Assembly: GCA_003344405.1 (NCBI GenBank)
Contig: NOWV01000037.1
Span: forward strand, 1-64,000
DNA length: 64,000 nucleotides
Direction of reading: 5' to 3'
DNA from: Trichoplax sp. H2
Lineage: Eukaryota; Placozoa; Uniplacotomia; Trichoplacea
A model generated the notes under the pieces. The model saw nothing but the letters and a program-made list of their open reading frames with translations. It did not search any database and had not been told where the DNA came from. This document shows, one piece after another, positions 25,698 to 37,560 of the stretch. The first letter of the stretch is position 1; the number at the start of each line of letters is the position of its first letter. The translations under genes were made by a program, and so were the position numbers.

Positions 25698-28600
25698 CAA
25701 TATCCCTGACTAGTAACGGTAAGCTAAATGCAGTAAAGTCGGAATCATACGGATGTAGCAAAGTCAAGTATTTACAGGAATTTAAGAAGCACCTTCCACA
25801 TACTTTTGAGAAATTATACCAATCTGTCAAGAAATTTGATACGCGAGAACAAGTTCATACAGAAAATCTTATTTACAAGATTAACTTTGATCCATCTATA
25901 TTAAAATCAACTGGGGTAAGTGCCACAAACCAGCTTTGCGACAAGGTTTACGTAAGCACAAATTTCTAAATTTCTAAATTTCTCGGGATTCAGTATCCCT
26001 TATCTACTCACAAATACTAGGGCGCTTTTTCTTTTACGATACAAAATTAGACAACTGATTTTATTCAATGATCTACCGAGCTTAAATGCTTTTCGTTAGA
26101 AGTTAAAATTGATGAATCATCCGACAACAATACTTATCGATATAGATATTTACTGACTGATTTTATCTGACCGAACTACAGTATGTTCATTCACGAAGTT
26201 ATCTCAATACATTTAATTTCTAGTATTAATCACAATTACAGTTGTAAGAGCTTGTATTGTATTCAATTACTTAACTAGAAATATGTTATAGGACAATATA
26301 TAATTTGCTGTAACACATGATAACTTCAGTGATTCCGAACGTAAGTCACTCATTGTAATCATCGTATATAAATGTTAATTCGTTAAGTTTAGTCATTTAA
26401 TTCTTTACGGTAGTTCGTACTGAGACAGTAAGATGTAAAGCTACTGTGTTACTGGAAGTTGCAATCTGAAGTACTGTAACTCATATATGCACATAATTTC
26501 CATATGCTGTACCGTAAAGTGTGCCACATCAACAATCAAGGTAGTATTACAGCATGAATATTGCAGAATAATATTAAATAAATATGATAAATCTTCTATG
26601 AAGTTATGTAGAAAACTAGATTATGCTGAGGCCCCGGGTAAATAAAATAGTAGATTAGCGGTGTTTGATACACCCTATTAGTTGTTATGGGCATTACAGA
26701 CAATTAGTGGACAATGTTTTTAGACGTTAGTCGTAAAGGTTAAGTGCGACTACATCGCACCTTAGTAAGCCACATCAGTTCGTGTCAATAAATTGCGTTT
26801 ATTGACCCAGAGTGAAGGATGGCAATCATACCTAACTAGTGGTCCTGCAATTGTAGGAGCCTTAATGAACGTAAAATAGAGTAAGGAATAGTATTGGGAA
26901 GGTTAAATAGAATTTCACCTAAATTGATTGGAACTGGGATTTGATAAACATATTTATCAATAATCCTTTCTAGGAATGTAAGAAAGGCCAAATTCTTAGA
27001 GGAGGAGGAAGGTAGATAGCCTTGAGCTAGCTGTGTGTGTGTAGTTGCATTATATTAAGTTCTACTGCTGTAATATTCAACAATAATATTTTAAGTAATA
27101 AGCTACATTTAGCCGCTACATTGAGGGCTGACTTCGTTGTGTAAATGGATATTATAGGGCTGGAAGTAGTACTTATTACGGGTTAAAACTGAAGATGCGA
27201 AATGACTTTTATTACTGTATTCAAATCATTGCATAACCTTCTTCCACATGAATTTAAAAGATAATTTATTGCACATTTTTTTAATTTAGCATTTTACTCG
27301 AAAACAAAACTTACTGCTTGTAAATCTTAGATATGACTTCTCAGAATTAGCTCTAAAAAATTCCAGTTAGAAGGTGTAATCAATAAATAATTAAACCGCT
27401 ATTTATTAATGATCTGTAGCCTCACTAAGTTGAAATTAACAGAAATTAAGTACTGATCGGTTAACGCTTTAATTTGTATATTTGTTATGCTGTGTTACAG
27501 TCAGAAAACTGCTAAATATTGATTTTTGAGTGGTATTTAGTGATCAGACACATCTGGCTACCTACCTCTATACCGTAGTTTAGATATACGTAATGTTCTA
27601 GTTGATACGCGATTATGCCATGTATCTTAGTCATTGTAGTGTGCATTACATTCAAGTTAGAATTACAACAGGTTGTTTCTATCCTACATCTAAAACGTTT
27701 TAATTTTATGTCAGTATAACTGTTCTGTTGGTGCCACTAATTAAATGTCATCATCTTGCTTTTATGTGCACTACTTTTGGAATCTGTCTAGACGCTACCT
27801 TCAAATATTGAAAATCTAAACATTGACTACCTAAATCATTACGTCAACGCGTCAGTACATAATATTGGAGTTAGCTTGATGAATTTAGGAATCTTACCTC
27901 AGCTTATAACTGATGAAATACTGCGTGGACGACCTCACAATGGAACTCGTGTTCATCGATTGCGAACAATCTATTTGCAATTTAATCAGCTATTTCATAA
28001 GCTAATCCACTTTGTAAGTTTGACTTTATCCACGTAAAATTTTAGCACTATGTGATTTGTAATGATGTATGACGGCTGATGCGGAAGTAACCTTTGTAAT
28101 AAAGTAATCAGGTTGTCCAAGTTTTATCATTATCTTAATAAAAGAACGTTAAATTATTGTGCTAACTGAGATTGTAATACCGTCATTAACATCCGTAGAT
28201 TAGACCACGTGAATGCTCTGATAAGGTTGCTAAGGAAGTCATGGCCAGTCTTGAGGTAGTATTATTAATTCTTTGGATACAATTTCAACGAAATAGGTGT
28301 AACTTCCTTAGAGGCATTAACTAATTGATAAGCCTCAGTGGCTCATTATTCTCGTTCAGTAAATAAACAGAATAGATTTATTGCTTACATACGAAACTTA
28401 ATAATCGACTGTTGATAGAAACAATTGAAAAAATGGATACGAAAAAGCTATTTTGAATTACATTTTAAATATTTTTAGTGGAAGAAGGACAATATAATCC
28501 ACGTTAGTAACCAAAGGAATCATACTTCATTAATTCAGTAAAAGAATTAGTTTCTATATAGACAATAGTTAAGATCTACAGTTTCAAAAAGAAAGCAGAG

Positions 28601-28913
28601 CAACTTGCTGGCTGTTTAAGTAAACAATATGGTAACAGAAAAAATTGCAGTAGATAAAAATCCTTCATGTTAAATAATTTACCAGATCATATTATATTCC
28701 TATATGAACGATGTTTGTTATTACAGTAGTAATGCATATATAATCGCAAATATACTTTGGGTCATGAATTATCTCTTTCCGTGTTAGGCTAAAAGATGTA
28801 GCTTGCAGCAAAAAATGAAATCGCAATTTAGATCCTTTCAACAGAAAACTTTAATGGCATTCCTAGAAGGTATTGTCAGGGACATCAAGGGCATATTAAT
28901 GATTGCAGATTAA
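25698..28913 (+). CDS. Secreted helical protein family, gene 3 (exon 1 not assigned)
   Basis: Proposed exons: 25698-25915, 27792-28013, 28199-28255, 28809-28913, about 200 residues without exon 1. Exon 2 has a phase-1 acceptor (ttttctag), a short end of leader (ISLTSNGKLNA), then YGCSKVKYLQEFKKHLP, a helix-like stretch close to that of gene 2, ending LKSTG before gtaagt. Exon 3 starts TLPSNI, has sequon NAS followed by HNIG, and ends KLIHF before gtaagt. Exon 4 (57 nt) is IRPREC.. to MASLE before gtagta, very close to gene 2. Exon 5 starts QKMKSQF and ends LMIAD then TAA. An LTR-B copy (25921-26427) is inserted inside the exon-2 donor and duplicates GTAAG. The original GT remains at the exon edge, but the donor is now followed by LTR sequence, so splicing may be affected. 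Genes 2 and 3 are the closest pair of intact copies. Confidence 0.72.
25921..26427 (-). mobile_element. Solo LTR, family B, copy 1, inserted at a splice donor
   Basis: On plus it runs TGCCACAAACC to GTACTGAGACA; the promoter-like orientation of the family is minus. The flanking 5-mers are GTAAG at 25916-25920 and GTAAG at 26428-26432, a perfect target duplication. The left GTAAG is the donor of exon 2 of gene 3. Related copies: 52638-53159, 53870-54783, 56397-56961. Confidence 0.85.
26433..27791. other. Intron sequence of gene 3 with hairpins
   Basis: Part of intron 2 of gene 3. Several short hairpins occur at about 26655-26795 (for example TAAGTGCGA..TCGCACCTTA), along with GT-rich and purine-rich patches near 27000. 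No exon was found. Confidence 0.4.
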
Positions 28914-29182
28914 GTTTAAGCAACAACAACGTAAAATAATTCTCAATGGTAGTCTTTTCTATACATATGCACATAATATGTATCAAGAAGCACCTTTAAA
29001 TAAATCTGTACCGCAAAGCTTCGAAGAACGGATAAATTCTTGTTATAGCTAAATTGATTTAGCAATTAGTTCTATCGCTATGAGCCTGTCTTCATACTTT
29101 GAATAAAATCCATCATGATTTCGCTATTAAACAATTCTTATGATTTTGGGATGTACAAATTTCCTACTAAATGAAATATCGT
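28914..29182. other. 3' flank of gene 3
   Basis: Short AT-rich stretch between the stop codon of gene 3 and LTR-A copy 2. It contains AATAAAT at about 29000, a possible polyadenylation signal. Confidence 0.35.
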
Positions 29183-29752
29183 TGTAAAGCAACTTAGCGT
29201 TGTGATTGTAGACTATTAGCCATGTTTAGTATGATGTACGGTAGTGTCTTTTCTATATTTATCTTATAATATCTTTAGTAGCCTATAATTATAGACCGTA
29301 AGCATAGACTCTATGCTAGAGTGCATATGACCATATAAATATCGCGCAGTAAGGTGTTGAGCTAATAATAAGGTTAGAGGTAGAATAACAATTGTAAACC
29401 ATATATTAGGATATGCTTAGTACATTTTACTTTGAGTGGTAGGGATAATTTCTACGAAAATACGATAATCATATCCTTGTTGGACTAATGATGGTTCGCT
29501 GTAAAATATTGTGACTAATAATAAGCTGAATATGTATAAATATGATAGAATCCTACTATGCTAATTGTAGCGGCGAAGGCTACGGAGAGTATAAAAGCAG
29601 GAGACATTAGATTATCTGATTGTTCTTTCTAGAAGTCTTTCAGAAGTTGTATTCGGCTAGAGTAGAGCTGTGTGTAGCTAGTCTTTGTATTAGATCTAAT
29701 AAAGTTCTAATTTTCTACAATTTTAAAATTTTCGTGATTGGATTCTATCACA
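29183..29752 (+). mobile_element. Solo LTR, family A, copy 2
   Basis: TGTAAAGCAAC to TATCACA, same orientation as copy 1 and nearly identical, with TATAAAAG and AATAAA (29698-29703). Flanks are ATCGT/GTTGT, so the duplication is imperfect. With copy 1 it brackets gene 3 over 7.6 kb, but the interior holds an intron-containing host gene, not retroelement genes. The 64-codon ORF at 29620 lies within and beyond this LTR and is not a gene. Confidence 0.75.
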
Positions 29753-31027
29753 GTTGTACACTTGCATCGTACGAAACTCTCATTATTTATTATATCTGCA
29801 ATTTTTTTAGTTAAATATTAGATTTTAATAAGACTTCACCGTGTTGTTTATGATTTAATAATTACCGGTACCTCTAGAATTTCATTAATTTTCTGTAATT
29901 TTTTCTGGCGTTGAAAAACAAAAGTTCTATTTAAAAAAGTGCAAATATTAATCGAGAGTAATTAAATCTTGGTAATTACAAGATAATAGATATTGTAAAT
30001 CATTAATCGTATTACTCAAGGTATGATAAAAAAAATGTATTTTCGACGAATTACTTGTCTTTGCAAATTTAAAGAAGTTGTCGTAAAATTGATATTATTA
30101 CTTTACCCTTTCAAAAATTTAACTTTTGCGAGGAATTAGGAAAGATGAATATGGTAGTCACTGATATTGAAATTGAAATAAAATAATTTTAGCCGAAGGT
30201 TAATCAAATCTATAGGTTTATTGGGAAATTGCATTCGGGTTTTGCAAAGAAATGAATAATAAATTATAATAATGAGCAGTCGATCAAATTAAAACTGTCC
30301 ATTAGATAAGTAAGGTAAGCGTCTTACTGAATGATAAAATAATAAATTCTTTAATTGCAAAATAGGTGTATACTTTATAGCTGAAATTAACTTCTTTGCA
30401 TAAATATTCATAATAGCTATCCATATTTCCTTCCAAAATAGCTTTCTATAACACTTTAGAATCTCATGTTCGATGAAAAGCCACTGTTTCTTAAACAGAT
30501 AAAAGGTAAGTTTTAATAAACCAGACCTGTGCCAAGGATTATTGATATTGCAAATTAGCTCTTTTTGACCGATAAAATATTATCCCGACGGTAAGATAAA
30601 CATAATTTGTCGGTTTATCGATTTAATAAGTATATTAAATGTTAATAATATAAGTATTTATGTATGTGAAATAGAAAATTAATATAAAAGTTACTACGAA
30701 AAAATATTCTATAATAAAGTCAAAAACTTAAGCTATATCGGGTAAATTATAATTAAATACATTGATTAGACTACTAAAATAATTCTTCCAGCAAAATCTC
30801 CATTTACGTGGCAGCAAAAAAAAAATTGATATATAAAATCGTACATTAAATAATTGGCTTATAAACCATTTTAGTAAGGATATTTTAGGGTAAGTGCTTA
30901 AATCGTTATGACAAATAAAATATTTCTTCATTTCCAAAGCTCTAATGAAGTTCTTACCTATATCCAGTGAAAGTACTTCCATAACATTCATGAATAGTCA
31001 CGTCAATTAACGCAAACCATGAGTAAA
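29753..31027. other. No gene supported
   Basis: AT-rich. The 87-codon minus ORF at 30728-30991 is hydrophobic and aromatic-rich with no splice context, and I do not call it. Confidence 0.4.
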
Positions 31028-33011
31028 ATGACAACTTTTGACTGGTTAGGTAAGGTACTGCTTTGTTTAGGCTAAATTAGCGGCAATTTCAAAGCGTTTA
31101 TTTGTCGAAGTAATTTGTTAGCAAACAACTTTAAAGTAATGTTAGCGATTTCGAACCACATTAACCATTAAATGCAGTCGTTCAAGTTTTCAAATTGAAT
31201 CAATACTTCCACAACAATTAACTAATTATTCGTAATTCATTACACAGTCCCAATTAATCCATTATGTGATATAGTAATCATCTTTCGACAACAAAGTTGA
31301 ATTTCTACTACGGAAATATTTCTTTTGCAACATTTTTAATCACTAATTACTGAAGTTACTTAAAGTTATATTGTTGCCTATTCTACTAGTGAAAAGAGCA
31401 TGGCAATAGTAATTTTACTTGCTTTAAAAAAATTTAAAAAGTCAGATGCTACAATATTTAGAATGATAAATTAACGTTGGTATACCTCAATGGCGAAAAG
31501 TTTTTCTGAAACATGAAGAAAAAAAATAACTATTAGTGTAATAAGTCTAACAATTAAACATAAAATTTCAGCAAACTTGCTTGGATACAACGAGAAACGT
31601 GAAATATAAATCATCGATCATAATTATGAAGGTGAATTCATCTTCAAAATGTATAAAGCGATCTGCACTATTGATTCCTAAGGGATTCTAATTTAAACTT
31701 GCATATCAGAATTTTAGTTACTTATATTTTAGTTTTAATAAAATTCTAATGTAGATATCACTCATTGTAAAGATTTAATTTGAACTTTACCACATTTACT
31801 TTTAGCTAATTTAATTCTCTGCTGGTGTGAGTACTTGCAACAACTTAAAGTATTCCTTATTTTCTTTAGCAGCAATAAAAGGAAGTAAAAATAATGGTGT
31901 TGAATATTATAATTATTTAAGAAACTTGACTGGAAACATGGGCCAAGTTGCTGCTAATTGCGGTCTCCTAGATCAACTTACTATTTGCCAGATAGCTACT
32001 AGGGGAAATATATTTCATCATATTAATGAAGTTAGGCATCACTTTGGCGAATTAATGAGTAACTTATTTCTCTTAGTAAGATTAATATCATTCGTAATTT
32101 ATTTACATGCTTCTTATGCCATCCAATCATTTAATCTATTAAAGTTTCACATCGTACTTATTTTTGCCCGTAAACTTCACTTTGTAGTAGGCACTAGTAT
32201 AGATATTGTAGGCAATAAATTACAGTCAAATGTTACAATAACGTCTCTTGCTGCTACGAAATAAATTGAAATCTAGCATTGGATTTGTTGAAAATTAACC
32301 AGGTGGCTACCTTTCTAGCATTTAGATAAATATTAAAAGTCTAAAAAATCCGAAATGCGAGGATCAGTCCCTTAACATATCCGATACTGCTCTAAATTTA
32401 AATTTTAATAAGAAAATTTTTTGATTTACAACCATGATCTTCTGTTTGTACTGTAAGTAAACTTCGTAAATTTGGGCAAACTACGATTCAATCAAAGTAG
32501 GGCATTCATTTTCTCACACGTACGCTATACATATTATCGATTTCAAGAATAATTGCATCAGTTTGGGAGAAAGGTTGAAGTGCATTAAATTTATTTACCA
32601 GGCATAATATAAGAAGTATGAGTACTGCACTGATCATGATCTGCACAGAAGCAGATTGCTTAGTTGTCATTATAAGGGTTAAATTTATTAATTTATTACT
32701 GAATTATAATTGACATCACTGATATAAATAGTATAACAAAAAATTAGGGATTGATACAACGCAGTATAATGACGCAGCATAAAGTATTTATTCTAAGTTT
32801 TTAGGATCTTCAGGATTATTTTTTATTAATACGCCTACGTGCAAATTAAAATGATAATTCATACTTTTTTTATTGCATAATTCTGGTATTGTTCATACTA
32901 ATTCGTTGGATTGTAATATAGATTGCGTTTATATCATGGATTTGCCACCCTCCAAAGAAGCAGAAAATGAGCTTTTCAATGGAAATGACGTCCAGGCTTG
33001 CAACCTTATGA
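31028..33011 (+). pseudogene. Family copy, decayed sister of the 61.6 kb gene
   Basis: Pieces in order: possible exon 1 at 31028-31049 (MTTFDWL plus one base, gtaagg); an exon-2 remnant ending at 31631, where NVKYKSSIIIMK before gtgaat matches DVEYRSPIILMK before gttagc of gene 5, with stops and a frameshift upstream; exon 3 ending at 32075 (sequon NLT, then GNMG, then GLLDQLT.C identical to gene 5, donor gtaaga); and exon 5 at 32922-33011, starting in phase 0 with IAFISWIC (gene 5: PSFTHWIC), where a frameshift before CN.MND brings an early TGA. The exon-3 acceptor ctttag is out of phase; an in-phase AG lies at 31846-31847. No 57-nt exon was found. I infer a pseudogene related to gene 5. Confidence is highest for exon 3. 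Confidence 0.6.
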
Positions 33012-33139
33012 ATGACATCGAATCTTAGTTTTACCGAAAATTAAAATATTTGCCAATAACTAAGCAAATTGCGAATAAAACTGTTACAGCTGTCGCGCTG
33101 CTGTACCTTACCTCTTTCTTAACCAATGTAATTTGAGGC

Positions 33140-33689
33140 TGTAATGAAACTAGTATTGTGATTGTAGACTGTTAGCCATGTGTAGTATAACGTACGGTAG
33201 ATGTTTATCCTAAGAGATATTTGGTAGCTATAACTATAGACTGTAGTGGTATAGACTCTATGCTAGAGTACACATGACTATATACAGTAAGGTGTTGAGT
33301 TACTAATAAGGCTATAGGTAAAAATAGAACTGTAAATCTTACATTAGGATATGGTTAATTCATTGTACGTTGGCTGGTGTGAATAATGTCTGCGTAAGTA
33401 CTGTAGTCTTATCCATATTGGATTAATGATGATCCGCAGTAGAATAGTGTTACTAAGAATAATTTACTATATGTAAAATAAGGTAAAAGGTTGCCATGCG
33501 GATTGTAGCTGCGAATGCTACGAAAAGTATAAAAGCATGCAGCTTTAGATTATTCTGTTAGTTCGTTCTAGAAGTCTTTAGTAGTAGTATTCGGCTAGTG
33601 TAGAGCTGTGCGTAGTTAATCTTTGTATAAGATTCAATAAAACCCATGTTTTTCTAAAATTTGGAATCTCGTGATCGGTATATATCACA
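33140..33689 (+). mobile_element. Solo LTR, family A, copy 3
   Basis: TGTAATGAAAC to TATATCACA, more diverged than copies 1 and 2, with TATAAAAG and AATAAA retained. Flanks GAGGC/GAAGC are a 5-bp duplication with one mismatch. It lies just beyond the decayed gene copy. Confidence 0.7.
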
Positions 33690-33997
33690 GAAGCAGATAG
33701 CTTAGGCAAGCTAGGCCGACTCTTTGAAAGTAAATGAAGTATTACAGTTATGACATGATGGCAGCAAATAAATCCGATTTTGAATATCCTAGTATTTTAC
33801 CCAGCTAAATTAAAGGACTGCTGAAAATAGTGTTAACAGCACATCTCTCTTATTTTCAAAGTGGCGTAAACTAAAAATTTATAAATCAATAAAAATGCAT
33901 AAAGCAAGTCAGTAATTCAAGCCAAATGTATAGGTTTTTCATAAAAAATTTTTAATATAACAGAGATTTTGTCCAGCGTAAATTCAGATAATGGTCA

Positions 33998-34742
33998 TGT
34001 GATAAAATCCGATCAAGAAAATTCAAATTTGTAGAAAATTAGAACTTTTATTAGATCTAATGTGATGGAGGGTTCGATATCTCAGAGGATTGAGATTTAG
34101 TCGCCATTTACAATTATTACAACAATGGGTTTATAAAAGTTATGCATTATTGTAGGTTAGTAATGTGAAGTACAGTGAGGTAGTTACGGTAGATCAGCGT
34201 GCAAGCTGTCGTGAGTAACGAGTAGAAGTATTAGACTGTGAGAGACTACCAAGAAGACTAACTGAGAGGCTAATGAACTCTGAGATAGAAATCGCCGGAA
34301 TTTATAGTTTTAAAGATAGAGCATATGCAGAGAATAGGATTGTGGAATTAGATACAACATATACCATAACAGGTTACAAAATAGCAGATGATTGTAGAAA
34401 ACAGCGAGTACCGTAATAACTAAATACAGTAGTCTATATATGAATGTAGAGTAAGCGGACTGTAGATCTGTCTAAATATAAGAGCAATACAACATGTCTA
34501 TATTTAAGAGTAGAATATAGTTACAGTATATTCTAAATACACTACATGTAATACAAAGATTAGCTACACACAGCTCTACTCTAGACGAATGTAACCACTA
34601 AAAGACTTCTACAAAGAACAGTCAGATATTCTAATATCGCTTGCTTTTTATATTCTCCCTAGCTTTGTAGCTACAATAAGCATAGCAGCATTTTACCTTA
34701 TTTTACATATAATCAAATTATTACTAGCAACACGATTTTACA
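33998..34742 (-). mobile_element. Solo LTR, family A, copy 5, allele with nested insertion
   Basis: Minus-oriented LTR-A beginning TGTGATAAAATCC, interrupted at 34061-34546 and truncated by the gap. The same flank (GGTCA) precedes it as in the other allele at 34840. Confidence 0.7.
34061..34546 (+). mobile_element. Nested LTR-like insertion, 486 bp
   Basis: Runs TGTGATGG to ACACTACA (TG..CA ends). Flanks TCTAA/TGTAA are a 5-bp duplication with one mismatch. The empty site is visible in the right-hand allele (TAGATCTAATACAAAG). It contains TTATAAAAG near 34132. No second copy was seen in this window. Orientation is tentative. Confidence 0.65.
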
Positions 34743-34762
34743 NNNNNNNNNNNNNNNNNNNN
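34743..34762. other. Assembly gap (20 N)
   Basis: A run of 20 N between two copies of the same locus, as at 20430-20449. Confidence 0.95.
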
Positions 34763-34839
34763 GCCAAATGTATAGGTTTTTCATAAAAAATTTTTAATAT
34801 AACAGAGATTTTGTCCAGCGTAAATTCAGATAATGGTCA
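34763..34839. repeat. Direct duplication flanking gap 2, right copy (start)
   Basis: Copy of 33921-33997, continuing into the uninterrupted LTR-A at 34840. Only a few substitutions separate the copies. Confidence 0.8.
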
Positions 34840-35378
34840 TGTGATAAAATCCGATGAAGAAAATTCAAATTTGTAGAAAATTAGAACTTTTATTAGATCT
34901 AATACAAAGATTAGCTACACACAGCTCTACTCTAGACGAATGCAACCACTGAAAGACTTCTACAAAGAACAGTCAGATATTCTAATATCGCTTGCTTTTT
35001 ATATTCTCCCTAGCTTTTGTAGCTACAATCAGCATAGCAGCATTTTACCTTATTTTACACATAATCAAATTATTACTAGCAACACGATTTTACAGCGGAC
35101 CATCGTTAATCCAATACGGAAACAATTACAGTATTTGCATAGACATTATTCCTACTACTCAAAGTACAATGAACTAACCATATCCTAACATATGACTTAC
35201 AGTTGCACATTTTATTTCTAGCCTTACTATTAGCTCAACATCCTGCTGTATATAGCTATCTGTCCTCTAGCATATAGGCTACCATTACAGTCTATAATTA
35301 AGGGCTGCTGTTAGCGATAACGATATATCATACTAAACATGGGTATAGTCTACAATCACAATACTAAGTTACTTTATA
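34840..35378 (-). mobile_element. Solo LTR, family A, copy 5, uninterrupted allele
   Basis: Minus-oriented. Flanks GGTCA/GGCCA are a 5-bp duplication with one mismatch. The two overlapping ORFs here (34940-35188) are within the LTR and are not genes. Confidence 0.75.
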
Positions 35379-36746
35379 GGCCACTTCTAAGAATCTGCAT
35401 ATATTGATAAGTTCCCTAATAATATAATCATTTAGAACTAGTGGCGGTGTGAAAATATCTAGCAGGCAAGATTTCATGAAGCCAGAAAGAAGAGCATCAT
35501 TCAAATTGCAATTGAATTGAAATGAGAATAAGTACTGTTCACGTTATCAATTCCCTTTGATATCGTATTGTAAGAATCGCAAAAGAACGAATCTAAAATT
35601 TTCAGAGTCTTATATTTTTACTGGAACTTTATGCCAATACTCATATAGCATAAACACGTAGTTGTCCTTAAATCCATTGCAATATCCATCGTCATCATGT
35701 AATATGGAATGTAGTTTTATTATCAACTGCTAATTTATCGCGCTGCGACTACTTTAAATGGAATAGAATTGTATAATTTTCGAAATTAAAATAGCAATGC
35801 CATGATTTCTGTTACCTAATCTGCTGTAATAGACATCATATTATTACCTGGTAGTACGTTATACGCTATAATTTTTTTAAGTCATCGATGTATTCCTTTC
35901 AAATGTCAAGCAAATCGGTATACCGAATTACATTTAAATCTTACCGCCTTTTCCCTATATCATGTAACCGGTAATTGATATGGACGTATAATTAATGCAC
36001 TTAAATTAGTTTTACGTCACTGCAACGTCATGAAATACGATAAGATAACAAGAAATTTAATTTATTAAAAGGAATATTTTAATTGCGCTTCAGTCGCCCA
36101 CTTCGAAGGAAATGGATAGCTTGGACAATTATCCAAACAAAACGTTTTATTCGTTAATGAGATTATCTGACGATAACTGCATTTAGTGATTTGAGAAATC
36201 AAGCTGTTTCTTGGCTAGAATTTGATCAATGATCATTATCTTAGCTATCTACGCGACTGTTGTGTAAATAAAAGATTTTACGGGAATTAGCTCATATATT
36301 TCTTAATCGACCGAAAATCTCCCGTTAAGTTCATAATTTTGCCAAGATAACTCAAATTGCCGCTGCCACGTATGAGCCATTACCAGAAGTTTAATAACGC
36401 GTATTTTGTAAGCCAACGTCAAATGAAATATTTTAATCTCCCTCGCTTTCAATTTACAACAATGGCATTAACCTTTGTGTAAAGCAACAATATTAATCTT
36501 TTATTATTTTACATATTCAACTTAACATTTTAACAAGCTTCCATTGTGAAGCATTTTCAGAATTTTGGCAGTAAGATAAGAAGGATGCTAGTTATCATCA
36601 CCGGCTAAATCTTGAAAGGGTATTTCCGTTTACCAATGTCAATAAATTAGTTACAGGTATATCTTCGTAAATTAATAATAATGAATTTTAAAGCTGATGA
36701 TACCCATAATAGTTACTGACTTGCATATTTTTTTGATTTTTTATTA
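35379..36746. other. No gene supported
   Basis: A P-x-x-C segment at about 35900 (CCTTTCAAATGTCAAG) follows a good pyrimidine tract and AG, but it is out of phase with the family rule and lacks the 57-nt donor. Nothing else was seen. Confidence 0.35.
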
Positions 36747-36782
36747 TTAAATGGTGCAAAGCAGTTTTCTAAAACGGATCTT
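36747..36782 (-). repeat. 36-bp repeat, copy 2 (reads RSVLENCFAPF on minus)
   Basis: Partner of 9438-9473 with one mismatch. It lies within a 69-codon minus ORF (36713-36922) ending NNKKSKKYASQ. The shared reading frame and lysine-rich tail suggest the remnant of a mobile-element protein end. Confidence 0.45.
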
Positions 36783-36944
36783 AAATACTCAAACGTTATG
36801 ATTAATAGAGCAACTTTTGTTTTTCTTTCTACTAAGTAGCGGAGAAATCGGCTAAAAAATCGAAATGAAGTTATAAGCAAAATTAACTGATTCATCCGCA
36901 TAAATTTGAAGATTACGACCAATACAACCGACTACTTAGTACAA

Positions 36945-37420
36945 TAAATCTTTAACGATATTGCCAGTAATTTAATAAATTTGAAATTGAATGAGATAAA
37001 AAATCAGCACCTAATTTAACAAACCATTTTAAATACTCCAACTGCTTTATAATGAAAGATGTCAAAGGTGAAGAAAATAACTAAAACAAAACATCTATTC
37101 AATGCAATAATTCTGTAGCGATATCATCAGTCATTTCATATATTTGAAACTGAGAGAAATAAAAGTCAGTAATTTAATACGTCTTATTTAGCAGTTCAGC
37201 TGCTGTATAATGTAGCACGCCTTCTTAAATGCTCCAACTGCTTTATATAATAAGAACTGTCAAAGGTGAAGATTATAACTAATACAAAGCATCTATTCCA
37301 TACAATAATTCTATAACCATATCATCAGTCATTTTATAAATTTAAAACCGAGGGAAGTCAGTAATTTAATACGCCTTATTCAACGGTCCAGCCGCTATAT
37401 AATAAGAGATGTCAAATTTT
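36945..37420. repeat. Diverged tandem repeat, about 200-bp unit
   Basis: Landmarks recur: CTCCAACTGCTTTATA at 37037 and 37237, GTCAAAGGTGAAGA at 37060 and 37260, ATCATCAGTCATTT at 37127 and 37322, and AGTCAGTAATTTAATACG at about 37168 and 37357, with partial units at both ends. The period is about 190-200 bp with substitutions and small indels. Confidence 0.7.
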
Positions 37421-37560
37421 TCAATGCAGGCAACGACGTAGAGTGACTGTGCAAGCTCTTGTGTTACTACTACATTAAAGCTATTGAAAGGTGTTTACTC
37501 GCAATTTCTTATTATTTATGTTTGTGTCATAATTAGAAACATTGCATATTTATTTTTATT

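Larger units (their letters stand above)
33921..34742. repeat. Direct duplication flanking gap 2, left copy
   Basis: Matches the sequence starting at 34763, apart from a 486-bp insertion at 34061-34546. It ends at the N run. As with gap 1, this looks like one haplotype of a locus whose other haplotype follows the gap. Confidence 0.8.

Noticed and set aside
29620-29814. 64-codon ORF
   Set aside because: Starts within the end of LTR-A copy 2; no independent support.
34940-35188. Two overlapping plus ORFs of 82 and 61 codons
   Set aside because: Antisense readings of LTR-A copy 5.
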